A stretch of DNA of 64,000 nt from assembly GCA_965263455.1 (NCBI GenBank), contig CBDHHN010000004.1, forward strand, positions 992,001 through 1,056,000, given 5' to 3'. Positions 25,792 to 35,112 of the stretch are shown piece after piece. The translations under genes and the position numbers were made by a program. The notes below the pieces were generated by a model. That model saw only the letters and a program-made list of their open reading frames with translations. It was not told where the DNA came from and ran no database searches. Source of the stretch: CADEDH01 sp965263455 (GTDB lineage: Bacteria; Actinomycetota; Acidimicrobiia; Acidimicrobiales; SZUA-35). Numbering within the stretch: position 1 is the first letter of the stretch; each line of letters opens with the position of its first letter.

Positions 25792-26367
25792 CTAGCGCGA
25801 ACCCGTGGTTCGCAGGGCGTCGCGCCCGTCGAGCAGGTACTGCAACCCACTGATGACGGTGAAGGCGACGGCCACCCACAAGAGGATGTCGGCCACCCAC
25901 GGGTAGGGCTCCAGCGGGGGGCACATGGCGGCGGCCAGGGCGACACCCTGGACCAGGGTCTTGTACTTGGCCGACTGGCGGGCCGGGATGGCCAGGCCCC
26001 GGCGGCTCCAGTACGACCGGTAGGCCTGGATCCCGACCTCGCGCACGGTGATGATGGCGATGGGTAGCAGGGCGAACCGGTCCACGGCCACCAGGGCGAA
26101 TCCCACCAGGAGGACCACGACCTTGTCGGCCAGCGGGTCGAGGAAGGCCCCGAGGCGGGTGGGGTTGGCCCGCCGGGCCAGGGAGCCGTCGATCACGTCG
26201 GTGGCGCCCAGGGCCCAGCCGATCCAGAACGTGAGCCACCAGGGGTTCTGGTACAGCACCAGCAGGGCCAACACCGGGGCGAAGGCGAAGCGGAAGACGG
26301 TGAGGAGGTTGGCGGCCACGGCCCAGCGCGACCGACCCAGAAGCGACAGCGGGGGCGTGCCGGTCAC
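25792..26367 (-). CDS. pgsA: CDP-diacylglycerol-glycerol-3-phosphate phosphatidyltransferase
   Basis: Membrane enzyme making phosphatidylglycerophosphate. The CDP-alcohol phosphotransferase signature D(x2)DGxxAR(x8)G(x3)D(x3)D is complete from DVIDGSLARR to FLDPLAD. 191 aa with about five hydrophobic segments. Its ATG overlaps the rimO stop by four bases, so the two are coupled. Part of the conserved rimO-pgsA-cinA-recA order. Confidence 0.95.
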   Translation of the reverse strand: MTGTPPLSLLGRSRWAVAANLLTVFRFAFAPVLALLVLYQNPWWLTFWIGWALGATDVIDGSLARRANPTRLGAFLDPLADKVVVLLVGFALVAVDRFALLPIAIITVREVGIQAYRSYWSRRGLAIPARQSAKYKTLVQGVALAAAMCPPLEPYPWVADILLWVAVAFTVISGLQYLLDGRDALRTTGSR

Positions 26368-27749
26368 GCCCGCCCCGGGTCGGGCTCGACGTCGGTCCCG
26401 CTGTCGAACTCGGCCCCGGCGGCGATGAGGTCGGGGCCCTCGGCGTCGACGATGCGGACGTCGACCAGCTCACCGACGGCGATGGCGGGATCGACCCGGA
26501 CGATGCCGTCGATCTCGGGCGCCTCGCCGGCCGAGCGGGCCCGGCCCGGCTCGTCGACCAGGACGTTCAGGGTCCGGCCCACCAGCTCGAGCCGGCGAGC
26601 GGTGGTGATGGTGTCCTGCAGGGCCCGAAGCTCGTGCAGTCGTTCGTCGATCAGGGTCCGGGGGACCTTGGGCTCGAGGGTGGCGCCGTGGGTGCCGGCC
26701 TCCTCGGAGTAGGCGAAGAAGCCGCACCAGTCGAGTTCGGCTGCGGTGACGAACTCGAGCAGCCGGTCGTGGTCGTCTTCGGTCTCGCCCGGGTAGCCGA
26801 CGATGAAGTTGGACCGGAAGGTGGCGTCGGGCCAGGTCCGGCGGATGGTCCCGATGCGGTCCAGGAACCGCTCGCCCGACCCCCAGCGCCGCATCCGTCG
26901 CAGGAGCGGAGGCGACACGTGCTGGAGCGAGAGGTCGAAGTAGGGGACGCCGGTGGCCCCGATGGTGTCGATCAGCTCGTCGGTCAGATCCGAGGGGTAG
27001 AGGTACAGCAGGCGGACCCGGTCGACTCGGCGGGCCACGGCCTCGACCAGGGGCACGATGCTGCGCTCCCCCACCCCCTGGTCCCGGCCGTAGGCGGCGA
27101 GGTCCTGGGCCACCAGGACGATCTCCCGGGCGGCCAGGGCGTCGACCTCGGCCAGGATCGAGTCCATGGTCCGGGACCGCTGTTTGCCCCGGAACGACGG
27201 GATGGCGCAGAACCCGCAGGCCCGATCGCAGCCCTCGGCCACCTTCACGTAGGCCCAGGGGGCGGCGGCCGGCGGCCGGGGCAGTTCGAGGAGATCGAAG
27301 GCGGGGACGGGCCCGGCGGCACCCTCGGACCCGACCGCGGCGTCGGCCCGGCGGGTGGCCCCCAGCACCACGGGGGTGGCCGACGGTCCAGGGGCGGGAT
27401 CCCCCCCGGTGAGCGGGGCCAGGGCGCCGGTGAGCGGGGCACCGAAGGGGGCCACCGTCTCGACCTCGGGCAGCGCCTCGGCCAACTCCGAGCCGTAACG
27501 CTCGGCCATGCACCCGGTCACCACCAGCTCGGTTCCGTCCCGGCGGACCCGGTCCAGCTCCAGGATGGTGTCGACCGACTCCTGGCGGGCCTCCTCGATG
27601 AAGGCGCAGGTGTTGACCACGACGAGGTCGGCCCCCTCGGGCGACGTCGCCGGCTCCAGGCCGTCGGCCATCAGGGTCCCCACGAGCTTGTCGGAATCGA
27701 CCTGGTTCTTGGGGCAACCCAGGGTCTCTATCCAGTACCGGCGCACCAT
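26364..27749 (-). CDS. rimO: Ribosomal protein S12 methylthiotransferase (RimO)
   Basis: Radical-SAM enzyme that methylthiolates the Asp of ribosomal protein S12. The N-terminal domain has ETLGCPKNQVDSD, NTCAF and VTGCMAE cysteines; the radical-SAM motif is GCDRACGFCAIP; IVGYPGETEDDH and QHVSPPLLRRM are typical RimO. A TRAM-like C-terminus ends at 461 aa. An insert of about 45 residues rich in Pro/Gly/Ala lies between the two domains. Paralogue of miaB in this window; CPKNQVDS versus CQMNEHDS separates the two. Confidence 0.96.
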   Translation of the reverse strand: MVRRYWIETLGCPKNQVDSDKLVGTLMADGLEPATSPEGADLVVVNTCAFIEEARQESVDTILELDRVRRDGTELVVTGCMAERYGSELAEALPEVETVAPFGAPLTGALAPLTGGDPAPGPSATPVVLGATRRADAAVGSEGAAGPVPAFDLLELPRPPAAAPWAYVKVAEGCDRACGFCAIPSFRGKQRSRTMDSILAEVDALAAREIVLVAQDLAAYGRDQGVGERSIVPLVEAVARRVDRVRLLYLYPSDLTDELIDTIGATGVPYFDLSLQHVSPPLLRRMRRWGSGERFLDRIGTIRRTWPDATFRSNFIVGYPGETEDDHDRLLEFVTAAELDWCGFFAYSEEAGTHGATLEPKVPRTLIDERLHELRALQDTITTARRLELVGRTLNVLVDEPGRARSAGEAPEIDGIVRVDPAIAVGELVDVRIVDAEGPDLIAAGAEFDSGTDVEPDPGRA

Positions 27750-27839
27750 CGTCGCTCCAGGCTACCGAGCGCTCGGCCTCGCTGGTCCCGGAGCGGCGGG
27801 CCGGTGGTCCCGGGGCGGCGGGCCGGCCTCGGGCCCGGG

Positions 27840-28457
27840 TCAGTCGGTGTCGGCCGAGGCCCGCCGCTGGGACTCCAACCGCGTGACGAACAGGAACAGC
27901 AGCCCCACCACGCAGGCCCCGAGCACGACCGAGGCCCCGATGACCGTCCAGTTGGGGCCCGGGTCCTCGACCACACCGAGCCGGAGCGGCTCGGGGGCCG
28001 ACGGCTCGTAGAAGAAGAAGTAGCCGTCGGCCGTCTCGTCCAGGTCGAACGAGATCATGTCGTACGCGACCTCGTAGCGACCCGGGGTCGCCAACGGTTC
28101 GTCCAGTTCGAACCGGATGATGATGCCGTCGGTGGCCGTGGTCTCGCCCGCCACGACCTCACCGTCGAGGGTGACGGTGACCTGGGCGTCGGACACCGGC
28201 TCGGTGAACACGAGGTCGAGGAATCGGATGTCGCCGCCCGCCCGCTGCCCCGGCCCGGGCGAGGCCTGGAGGAGGTCGGTGTGGGCCGACGCCGGCCGGG
28301 CCAGCGGTCCCGCCAGCAGGCCCGCGGCGAGGCCCACGACGACCAGGGCCGCAGCCCCGAGGGCGACGACGAAGACCGCCGACCGCCTCGACACGTCGGC
28401 TCGGGTGCTGCCCGCCGGAGATCGCCTCGACACGGTGGCGAAGCGTAGCAACCGCAT
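27840..28457 (-). CDS. CopC-domain protein with signal peptide and C-terminal membrane anchor
   Basis: Periplasmic-type copper-binding fold. A signal peptide ends ...ARPASA before HTDLLQASPGPG, so the mature protein would begin with His, the first ligand of the CopC Cu(II) brace. FLDLVFTEPVSDAQVTV and GRYEVAYDMIS fit CopC. A single transmembrane helix near the C-terminus (SVVLGACVVGLLFLFVTRL) anchors it. 205 aa from ATG 28457; GTG 28394 would give a more usual 38-residue signal. No copD partner is adjacent. Confidence 0.78.
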   Translation of the reverse strand: MRLLRFATVSRRSPAGSTRADVSRRSAVFVVALGAAALVVVGLAAGLLAGPLARPASAHTDLLQASPGPGQRAGGDIRFLDLVFTEPVSDAQVTVTLDGEVVAGETTATDGIIIRFELDEPLATPGRYEVAYDMISFDLDETADGYFFFYEPSAPEPLRLGVVEDPGPNWTVIGASVVLGACVVGLLFLFVTRLESQRRASADTD

Positions 28458-28528
28458 CCCGGGCCGGGACGGCGAGGGCTAGCGTGGGGCCGGCGGCCGG
28501 GCCGGGACCGGGCCGAGGAGGAGTTCCC

Positions 28529-29023
28529 ATGCAACCGTCGCCCGACGCGCTGGCCTCGGCCGAGGCCGACATCGACATCGACGCCCCGCCCGAGACCGTC
28601 TACGCCATGATCTCCGACATCACCCGCATGGGCGAGTGGAGTCCCGAGACGGTCGGCGGCCGATGGCGGGACGACAGCGGCCCGACCCGGGGCGAGGCCC
28701 CGGCCGTCGGCGACTGGTTCGAGGGCCACAATCGCACCCCCGAACGGGAGTGGCAGCGTCAGTGCGAGGTGGCCGAGGCCACGCCGGGCCGGGCCTTCAC
28801 CTTCGTGGTTGACGGCGTCGAGGCCAACCGCACCTGGTGGAGCTACGAGTTGGCCCCCGGCGACGGCGGCGGGACCCGCGTCACCGAGCGATGGTGGCTG
28901 GTCAACAAGACCCCGGCCGTGGCCGCCGCCACCCCCGAGCAGTTCGAACAGCGGGTGGCCTGGACCCGGGAGATGCTCCTCGCCACGTTGGCCGCGCTCA
29001 AAGAGGCGGCCGAGCGGTCCTGA
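28529..29023 (+). CDS. SRPBCC / START-like polyketide cyclase-type protein
   Basis: 164 aa from ATG 28529, which has GAGGAGGAG at good spacing. ADIDIDAPPETVYAMISDITRMGEWSPE is the classic first strand and helix of SRPBCC proteins (shown here as family features: the IDAPPETVY strand and MGEWSPE turn). TRVTERWWLVN and the long C-terminal helix complete the helix-grip fold. Such proteins bind hydrophobic ligands or act as cyclases/dehydratases; ligand unknown. Encoded opposite to its neighbours. Confidence 0.82.
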   Translation: MQPSPDALASAEADIDIDAPPETVYAMISDITRMGEWSPETVGGRWRDDSGPTRGEAPAVGDWFEGHNRTPEREWQRQCEVAEATPGRAFTFVVDGVEANRTWWSYELAPGDGGGTRVTERWWLVNKTPAVAAATPEQFEQRVAWTREMLLATLAALKEAAERS

Positions 29024-29041
29024 CCCGACCCGTCGGGCGGG

Positions 29042-29953
29042 TCAGGCCGAGAAGGCCGGGGCCAGCCCCGGGACCGACCAGCGGCGACTGACCAGGCGAC
29101 CGGTGCCGGACAGGGTGATGAAGGCCAGCGACCGGTCCTGACCACCGAAGCAGATGTTGGTGGTGAGCGGATCGGGTGTGGGCTGGTGATAGTGCATGCC
29201 GTCGGGGCTGACGGTCGTGATCCCGCCCTTGCCGATGGTGGCCACGCACACGTTGCCGAAGTCGTCGACGGCGAGCGAGTCGAACAGGGGGCCGCCCTCG
29301 GGGTCGGCCAGCACGGTTCCCCGGTGATGGGGCCCGAAGTAGCCGGCGATCTCCCCCGGTCCGGACAGCGCCCACTGCAGGAGGCGGCCCTGGAGGGTCT
29401 CGGCCACGTAGAGGGTGTCGCCCGACGGCGAGAGGCCGACGCCGTTGGGGGCGTCGAGGGGGTAGACGACCTCGCGGATCGAGGATCCGTCGGCCTGGGC
29501 GTAGTAGAGACCGCCCCGGTCCCGCTCCCGGGGTCGGGTCTTGCCGTGGTCGGTGAACCAGAAACCGCCGGTCTCGTCGAAGACGAGGTCGTTGGGCCCT
29601 TTGAGCTGGTGGCCGTCGCAGCTGTCGTAGAGGATCTCGATCTCACCGGTCTGGAGGTCGACCCGCTGGATGACGCCACCGGTGTAGTAGTCGGGCTGGT
29701 CGCCGGGGACCATGAGACCGTTGACCTCACTCCAGGTGAAGCCGCCGTTGTTACAGATGTAGACCCGGCCGTCGGGCCCGATGGCGGCCCCGTTGGGCCC
29801 GCCGCCGAGGTCGGCGACGATGTCGACGTCGCCCTCGGCCGTGACCCGGGTCAGCGTGCCCCGGGCAATCTCGACCAGGATGACCGAGTTGTCGGACATC
29901 CAGACCGGACCCTCGGGGAACCGAAGCCCCGACGCCCATTCGATCGTCTCCAT
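29042..29953 (-). CDS. SMP-30/gluconolactonase-family protein
   Basis: Six-bladed beta-propeller lactonase of about 303 aa. RFPEGPVWMSDN gives the metal Glu of the first blade, GGGPNGAAIGPDG and GPNDLVFDETGGFWFTD carry the Asn/Asp ligands, and DAPNGVGLSPSGDTLYVAE completes the metal site. ATG 29953 follows a GAGG. The 3' end faces the SRPBCC gene across 18 bases. Whether it opens sugar lactones or another ester cannot be told. Confidence 0.87.
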   Translation of the reverse strand: METIEWASGLRFPEGPVWMSDNSVILVEIARGTLTRVTAEGDVDIVADLGGGPNGAAIGPDGRVYICNNGGFTWSEVNGLMVPGDQPDYYTGGVIQRVDLQTGEIEILYDSCDGHQLKGPNDLVFDETGGFWFTDHGKTRPRERDRGGLYYAQADGSSIREVVYPLDAPNGVGLSPSGDTLYVAETLQGRLLQWALSGPGEIAGYFGPHHRGTVLADPEGGPLFDSLAVDDFGNVCVATIGKGGITTVSPDGMHYHQPTPDPLTTNICFGGQDRSLAFITLSGTGRLVSRRWSVPGLAPAFSA

Positions 29954-30003
29954 CTCCACCTCGCCTGACGCCGCCGCTCGCCTGATTCGCCCAGCGGACC
30001 AGT

Positions 30004-30999
30004 CTAGAACATCGCGGCGAGGGCGGCCGCGGCGTCGTCGGCATTCCGGGCCAGGAGCACGACGGCCACCAGCCAGGCCCCGAGAAGCAGGAAGCCCTCG
30101 ATGCGGTCGACCCGGCGCAGGGTGGCCATGGCCACCCAGGATCCGGCGGCCACCAGCACCATGACCAGGAGGCCGATGGTCCGGAGCCCGTCGTCGGTGA
30201 TCAGGCCCGGGCCGAACAGCGAGATCGAGGCCCCGACGGCGAGGCTGTTGAACAGGTTGGAACCCAGCAGGTTGCCGAGGAGAAGGTCGGTGGCGCCCCG
30301 GCGGGCGCAGGCGATGCCGGTCATCAGCTCGGGGAGCGACGTGCCCACCGCCACCAGGGTGAAGCCGATGAACCCGCCACTGAGCCCGAACCGCTCGGCC
30401 AGACCCATGGCCCCCCACACCAGGAGTTGGGCGCCGGCCACGGTCCCGGCCAGCCCGAGGAGGGTGCGGAGCACCTCCCGTCCCAGTGGTCCGGCGTCAC
30501 TCTGTTCGTCGAGGTCGAGCCCGCCGCCGCGGCCTCCGATGATGATCCAGCTCAGGGCGGCGACCAGGGCCACGGCCATGATGAGGCCGTCGAGGCGGGT
30601 CAGGCCGGAGCCGGTGAAGGCCAGGAAGGCGAACAGCAGGACGCCGAACAGCGACAGCGGCGCCTCCCGGGTGAGGACCGATCGCGTGACCAGGACCGGT
30701 ACGAGGAGGGCGGCCGAACCCAGTACGAGCGAGATGTTGGCCACATTCGAGCCGACGATGTTGCCGACGCCGAGTTCCAGGTCGCCCCCCGACGCGGCCA
30801 GGGTCGAGACCAGCAGCTCCGGGGCGCTGGTGCCGAAGCCGACGATCACGGCCCCCACCAGGACCGGCGACAGGTTGGCCCGAACCGCGATGCGGGCCGA
30901 GCCGTCGACGAACTCGTCGGCCGCCCGGCTGAGCAGGACCACGCCGAGGATGACCTCGACGATGGCTACCCCGAGGCTCGGCTCACTGAGGAACTGCAC
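30004..30999 (-). CDS. Calcium/sodium antiporter (CaCA family)
   Basis: 331 aa, about ten transmembrane helices in two inverted halves. The alpha-repeats are intact: GFGTSAPELLVS with GNIVGSNVANISLVLG, and AVGTSLPELMTGI with GNLLGSNLFNSLAVG. These are the ion-binding regions of YrbG-type Na+/Ca2+ exchangers. GTG start at 30999, near or slightly overlapping the end of ftsK depending on which frame the ftsK tail uses. Confidence 0.93.
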   Translation of the reverse strand: MQFLSEPSLGVAIVEVILGVVLLSRAADEFVDGSARIAVRANLSPVLVGAVIVGFGTSAPELLVSTLAASGGDLELGVGNIVGSNVANISLVLGSAALLVPVLVTRSVLTREAPLSLFGVLLFAFLAFTGSGLTRLDGLIMAVALVAALSWIIIGGRGGGLDLDEQSDAGPLGREVLRTLLGLAGTVAGAQLLVWGAMGLAERFGLSGGFIGFTLVAVGTSLPELMTGIACARRGATDLLLGNLLGSNLFNSLAVGASISLFGPGLITDDGLRTIGLLVMVLVAAGSWVAMATLRRVDRIEGFLLLGAWLVAVVLLARNADDAAAALAAMF

Positions 31000-33900
31000 C
31001 GAGGAAGGTTACCGGTGCCCGGGAGGGAACGGTGACCGGTGGGCGGCGTGGGGTTCGGGCCGGGAGGTCGGCGCCACCGTGGCGGCACCGGCCCGACCGG
31101 CCGGTTCAGGACCGGGGCCGGTACCCCGGGGGCGGGGCCAGGGCCGGATCCAGGTACCCGTCGTCGGCGTCGAGTTCGTCGTCGAGGCCCATGTCGAGGT
31201 CGGCATCGAGGTCGGCATCGGGGTCGATGTCGTCGTCGGCGTCGTCGAGGCATGTCGGCGTCGGCGTCGAGGTCCATGTCGAGGACCATGTCGAGGTCGG
31301 TCTCGAGGTCCATGTCGAGGCCGGTATCGAGGTCGGCGTCACCTTCGACGTCGCCGATGGAGGGGAGGCCGGGTCCATCGGCCGAGTCCCCGCTCCCGTC
31401 GTCGGCCGGCTCGTCGTCGGGGATGCCGGGGATGACCCGCAGCTGCGGGGGCGTGGGCTTGGGTTCGGCCGCCTTCCGCGAGCGGGGCCGGTCCAGACCG
31501 AGTTCGGGGTCTGGGCCGAGTTCGGGCTCGGCCGCCGCCTTGGTGGCCTCATTCGACAGCGCGGACGGGCGGACCCGGGACGGACGACCGGTCGACGGGT
31601 CGGTGCCGTCGTTGGTCGGTGTCCCGGCCGGCCGCTTGCGGGAGGGACGGCCGGGTCCACCGTCGTTCCGGGCCCCGGGCGGCTTCTCCATGGGTCGGTC
31701 GGTGGGAAACTGGAGATCGGCCAGGGTCTTGCGTCGCTTGCGGGGTTGGTCCACCTCGGGCTGGCCCGCGATGAGCCGGTCGCCGCCAGCCTCGTCGGCA
31801 CCGGCGGTGGGCGACACCCCGGGCGCCGGGCCCGATGGTCCGCCGGGGGCCGACGGACCGGCAGGGGCGGCCGCTGAGCGCACGGGCGAGCCCGGAGCCG
31901 ACGCCGGACCACCGGCCGAGGCACCGGGGGCGGTGCCGGGAACCGCTCCCCCCGAACCGGCCGCCGAGGGGGCGGCGGGGGTCGAGGGGGCAGCGGGGGC
32001 CGAGGGAGCGGTGGGGGCCGACCGGGCGGAGGGGCTGGAGGGCGCCGCCGGGGGCGAGGCGACCGGGGGTGCGATACCGGGGGCCGAGGTCCCGGCGCCG
32101 CCGGGCCAGTTGCCACTGTCGAGATCCTGTGGGGTCATGAGGACGTCGCGGGGCTTGGACCCCACCGACGGTCCGACGACCCCGCGCTCCTCCAACAGAT
32201 CCATGATCCGCCCGGCCCGGGCGAAGCCGACCCGGAGCTTGCGCTGCAGCATCGAGGTGGAGCCGAGCTGCGACCGGACCACCAGTTCCATGGCCTGGAG
32301 CAGCAGGCCGTCGTCGTCCTCGTCGCCCGTCGTGCCACCGGGGATGGCGGCGGCCGCGCCCCCGTCGTCGTCCTCGCCCACCACCCGGCTGTCGTAGGCC
32401 ACGCTCGGGGCCTGGTCGACCCAGTGGTTGACGACGGCCTCGACCTCCTCCTCGGTCACCCAGGCGCCCTGGAACCGGACCGGGGTACTGGTCGAGCCGT
32501 CGTTCAGGAGCCCGTCGCCCTTGCCCACGAGGCGCTCGGCCCCGGGCTGATCGAGGATCACCCGGCTGTCGGTGAGACTCGACACGGCGAAGGCCAGACG
32601 GGCCGGGACGTTGGCCTTGATCAGGCCGGTGATGACGTTGGTCGAGGGCCGCTGCGTGGCGATCACGAGGTGGATGCCGACGGCCCGGGCCTTCTGGGCG
32701 ATCCGGCAGATCGACTCCTCGACGTCTCGGGCCGCCACCATCATCAGGTCGGCCAACTCGTCGAGCACGACCAGGATGTAGCTGAGCTTCTGGTACTCGC
32801 CCTCGCCGGTGCCGTCGAGATCGAGCTTCGGTTGGAGGCGGCCTTCCTCGACCGCCTTGTTGTAGCCGTCGAGGTCGCGTACGCCGACCTCGCTCAGCAG
32901 GTCGTAGCGCCGCTCCATCTCCCGGACGGCCCAGGCCAGGGCGTTGGCCGCCTTCTTGGGATCGGTCACGACCTCGGTCAGCAGGTGGGGCAGGCGCTCG
33001 TACTGGGTCAGCTCGACCCGCTTGGGGTCGACCAGGATGAGCCGCACCTGGTCGGGGGTCGAGCGCATCAGGATCGAGGTCAGGGCCGAGTTGAGGAAGC
33101 TCGACTTACCCGAGCCGGTCTGGCCGGCCACCAGGAGGTGGGGCATCTTGGCCAGGTTGACCATGACGGTGCGGCCGGTGATGTCGCGACCGAGGGTGGC
33201 GTCGAGGGCGTGTTCGGCCTTGGCCGCCTCCTCCGAGACCAGCAGGTCGCCGACGGTGATGATCTGGCGACGGACGTTGGGGACCTCGACCCCGATGGCC
33301 TGCTTGCCCGGGATGGGGGCCAGGATCCGCACGTCGGGGGTGGCCATGGCGTAGGCGATGTCCTTGTGGAGGGCGGTGACCCGGGCCACCTTCACCCCCG
33401 GTCCCAGCTCCAGCTCGAAGCGGCTCACGGTGGGGCCGACGACGACGCCGATGAGCCGGGTCTCGACCCCGTGCTCGGCCAGGGCGTGCTCCAACTGCCG
33501 ACCGGTGGCCTCGACCGAGGCCCGGTCGACGTCCTGGGTCTCGGTCCGGTCGAGGAGATCGAGCGGGGGCAGCGACCAGTTGCCCTCGGCCGGGCCCGGC
33601 GCCGCCATGACCAGACCCTCCACCACCTTGGGCTCGGGGATCTCGATCACGGGTGCCGGCGGCTCATCGTCCCACCCGGGACGCTCGCCGGTTCCGGCTC
33701 CGGCGCCAGCTCCGGCCCAGCCGGCGATGCCTTCCTCGCCGTCCTCGTCCTCCTCGTTTCTGCCCGGTCGAGCGAGGTCGAGGTCGAGGTCGAGGTCCCC
33801 GTCGGGATCGACACCGGGATCGTCCCCCTCGGGGCCGGGTCCCGGTCGGCTGCGCCCGCCCGGACCGGCGCCGTTGTCGTCCCGGAGGTCGATGTAGGTG

Positions 33901-34685
33901 TCGCGGGCCTCGTCGATATCGGTCGCCGGGTCGTCGAGGGGGTCGTCCGACCCGAACACGGGACCGAGGCGTCGGCGGCGGCCTCGCTGCTCGTCGGGGT
34001 CCCGCTCCCGGCGGTCGCCACGATCCCGGCGGCGGGCCGACCGTTCCCGCAGCCGATCGCGGGTCCGGTCGCCTTGGTCGAGGAGGCCGTCGAACAAGGG
34101 GGCGATGCGCTCGACCAGCCCGTCGACGACGGCACTGGCCGAGACCGAGGTCAACAGGACCACGGCCACGGCCACCAGCGTCGCCGTCACCACGATCTCG
34201 CCCAGGAGGCCGAGGTACTCCTCCATGCTGCCGCCGGTGAAGACGCCGACGTAGCCGCCGGCCCGGCTCAGCTCGTCGATCCCGGCCCCCCGGTGCGGTC
34301 GGCCTCCGATGAGGTCGAGGAAGGAGAAGAGGGCGACCACGAGGCAGCCCCAGGCCACGTACTCGGTCGGCGAGAGCTTGTCGGACTTCCGCTTGGGCCC
34401 CCGGTGGCGCAGCAGGCGCCAGCCGAGCAGGAGCAGCATCGGGGGAAGGAGGTAACGGGCCCGACCGAGCAGGGCCCCGGTGGCGTCCTCCATGGCGCGA
34501 CCGACCACGCCGGTGGTGCCGGTGTAGAGGAACAGGGCCATGAGGAGCCCGGCGGCGACGAGGATCAGCGCCTGGACATCCCGACGATTCTGTGCGCGCT
34601 GCTTCGCAGTCGGTTTCTTGCGTGAGGATCGTCCGCCCGTAGCCCCTCGACCGGAACGTCGTGTGCTCCGATTTGTCTGTGCCAC
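30966..34685 (-). CDS. ftsK: DNA translocase FtsK/SpoIIIE with long C-terminal extension
   Basis: Septal DNA pump for chromosome segregation. About four N-terminal transmembrane helices (residues 40-190) precede an acidic/basic linker. The RecA-like motor has Walker A GQTGSGKSS (about 520) and Walker B ILVVLDELADL (about 640). The gamma winged-helix domain (about 782-842; GSTSMLQRKLRVGFARAGR) normally ends the protein. Here roughly 390 more residues follow, first Pro/Ala-rich, then acidic. GTG 34685 follows an AGGA. The frame as written runs to 30966 with an Arg-rich end. A shift near 31250 would instead continue the acidic repeat and stop at 31106, which looks more natural. Confidence 0.93.
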   Translation of the reverse strand: MAQTNRSTRRSGRGATGGRSSRKKPTAKQRAQNRRDVQALILVAAGLLMALFLYTGTTGVVGRAMEDATGALLGRARYLLPPMLLLLGWRLLRHRGPKRKSDKLSPTEYVAWGCLVVALFSFLDLIGGRPHRGAGIDELSRAGGYVGVFTGGSMEEYLGLLGEIVVTATLVAVAVVLLTSVSASAVVDGLVERIAPLFDGLLDQGDRTRDRLRERSARRRDRGDRRERDPDEQRGRRRRLGPVFGSDDPLDDPATDIDEARDTYIDLRDDNGAGPGGRSRPGPGPEGDDPGVDPDGDLDLDLDLARPGRNEEDEDGEEGIAGWAGAGAGAGTGERPGWDDEPPAPVIEIPEPKVVEGLVMAAPGPAEGNWSLPPLDLLDRTETQDVDRASVEATGRQLEHALAEHGVETRLIGVVVGPTVSRFELELGPGVKVARVTALHKDIAYAMATPDVRILAPIPGKQAIGVEVPNVRRQIITVGDLLVSEEAAKAEHALDATLGRDITGRTVMVNLAKMPHLLVAGQTGSGKSSFLNSALTSILMRSTPDQVRLILVDPKRVELTQYERLPHLLTEVVTDPKKAANALAWAVREMERRYDLLSEVGVRDLDGYNKAVEEGRLQPKLDLDGTGEGEYQKLSYILVVLDELADLMMVAARDVEESICRIAQKARAVGIHLVIATQRPSTNVITGLIKANVPARLAFAVSSLTDSRVILDQPGAERLVGKGDGLLNDGSTSTPVRFQGAWVTEEEVEAVVNHWVDQAPSVAYDSRVVGEDDDGGAAAAIPGGTTGDEDDDGLLLQAMELVVRSQLGSTSMLQRKLRVGFARAGRIMDLLEERGVVGPSVGSKPRDVLMTPQDLDSGNWPGGAGTSAPGIAPPVASPPAAPSSPSARSAPTAPSAPAAPSTPAAPSAAGSGGAVPGTAPGASAGGPASAPGSPVRSAAAPAGPSAPGGPSGPAPGVSPTAGADEAGGDRLIAGQPEVDQPRKRRKTLADLQFPTDRPMEKPPGARNDGGPGRPSRKRPAGTPTNDGTDPSTGRPSRVRPSALSNEATKAAAEPELGPDPELGLDRPRSRKAAEPKPTPPQLRVIPGIPDDEPADDGSGDSADGPGLPSIGDVEGDADLDTGLDMDLETDLDMVLDMDLDADADMPRRRRRRHRPRCRPRCRPRHGPRRRTRRRRRVPGSGPGPAPGVPAPVLNRPVGPVPPRWRRPPGPNPTPPTGHRSLPGTGNLPRCSSSVSRASG
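31150..31345 (-). repeat. Imperfect Asp/Leu/Met/Ala codon repeats in the ftsK tail
   Basis: Short degenerate repeats of the GACCTCGAC / GACATGGAC type, encoding DLDxDLDM-like acidic runs. They continue on both sides of 31250 but in two different frames, which is why a frameshift is suspected there. Confidence 0.75.
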
Positions 34686-34772
34686 AGTCCTGTTTATGGT
34701 AGTCGCCTCGGGGCGCGTGGTGAGGGAGGGTTGGTCCCGATCCGGCGGGGTCCGGGGCCCTACAGTCGGGCC

Positions 34773-35045
34773 GTGACGATACTGCTCTGGGTCTGTGTCG
34801 GCCTGGGGTTCGCCGCCGCCTTCGTCCCCCGGGGCTGGCTCGCCGTTCCCCTCAGCCTCCTGGTCGGATTCGTGCCCTCGATCCTGGGCCTGACCTGGGA
34901 CGACGGCGAGACCATCGGCTTCCTCAGCCGGTGGACCCTGCTGTGGCCGGTGATGACGGGCGTCGGCTACGCCCTGAACCTGCGTATCCGCCACCGCCGA
35001 TCACAGGTCGAGCGGGATCTGCAGGCCGACCGGATCGATCGGTGA
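34773..35045 (+). CDS. Small membrane protein
   Basis: About 90 aa from GTG 34773. Two hydrophobic segments (ILLWVCVGLGFAAAFV and LAVPLSLLVGFVPSILGL) and a weaker third (LLWPVMTGVGYALNL) precede a basic tail RIRHRRSQVERDLQADR. It diverges from ftsK, with about 87 bases between starts. I recognise no family. Confidence 0.6.
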   Translation: MTILLWVCVGLGFAAAFVPRGWLAVPLSLLVGFVPSILGLTWDDGETIGFLSRWTLLWPVMTGVGYALNLRIRHRRSQVERDLQADRIDR

Positions 35046-35112
35046 TCGGCCGCCCGGCACTCACCGGTCGAGCCCGGCGACCAGCACGAGGAGGAGCCCG
35101 GCCACCGATGCC

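Noticed and set aside
34686..34994. Further upstream start of ftsK
   Set aside because: Would overlap the divergent small membrane protein gene and adds unrelated residues; GTG 34685 has a ribosome-binding site.
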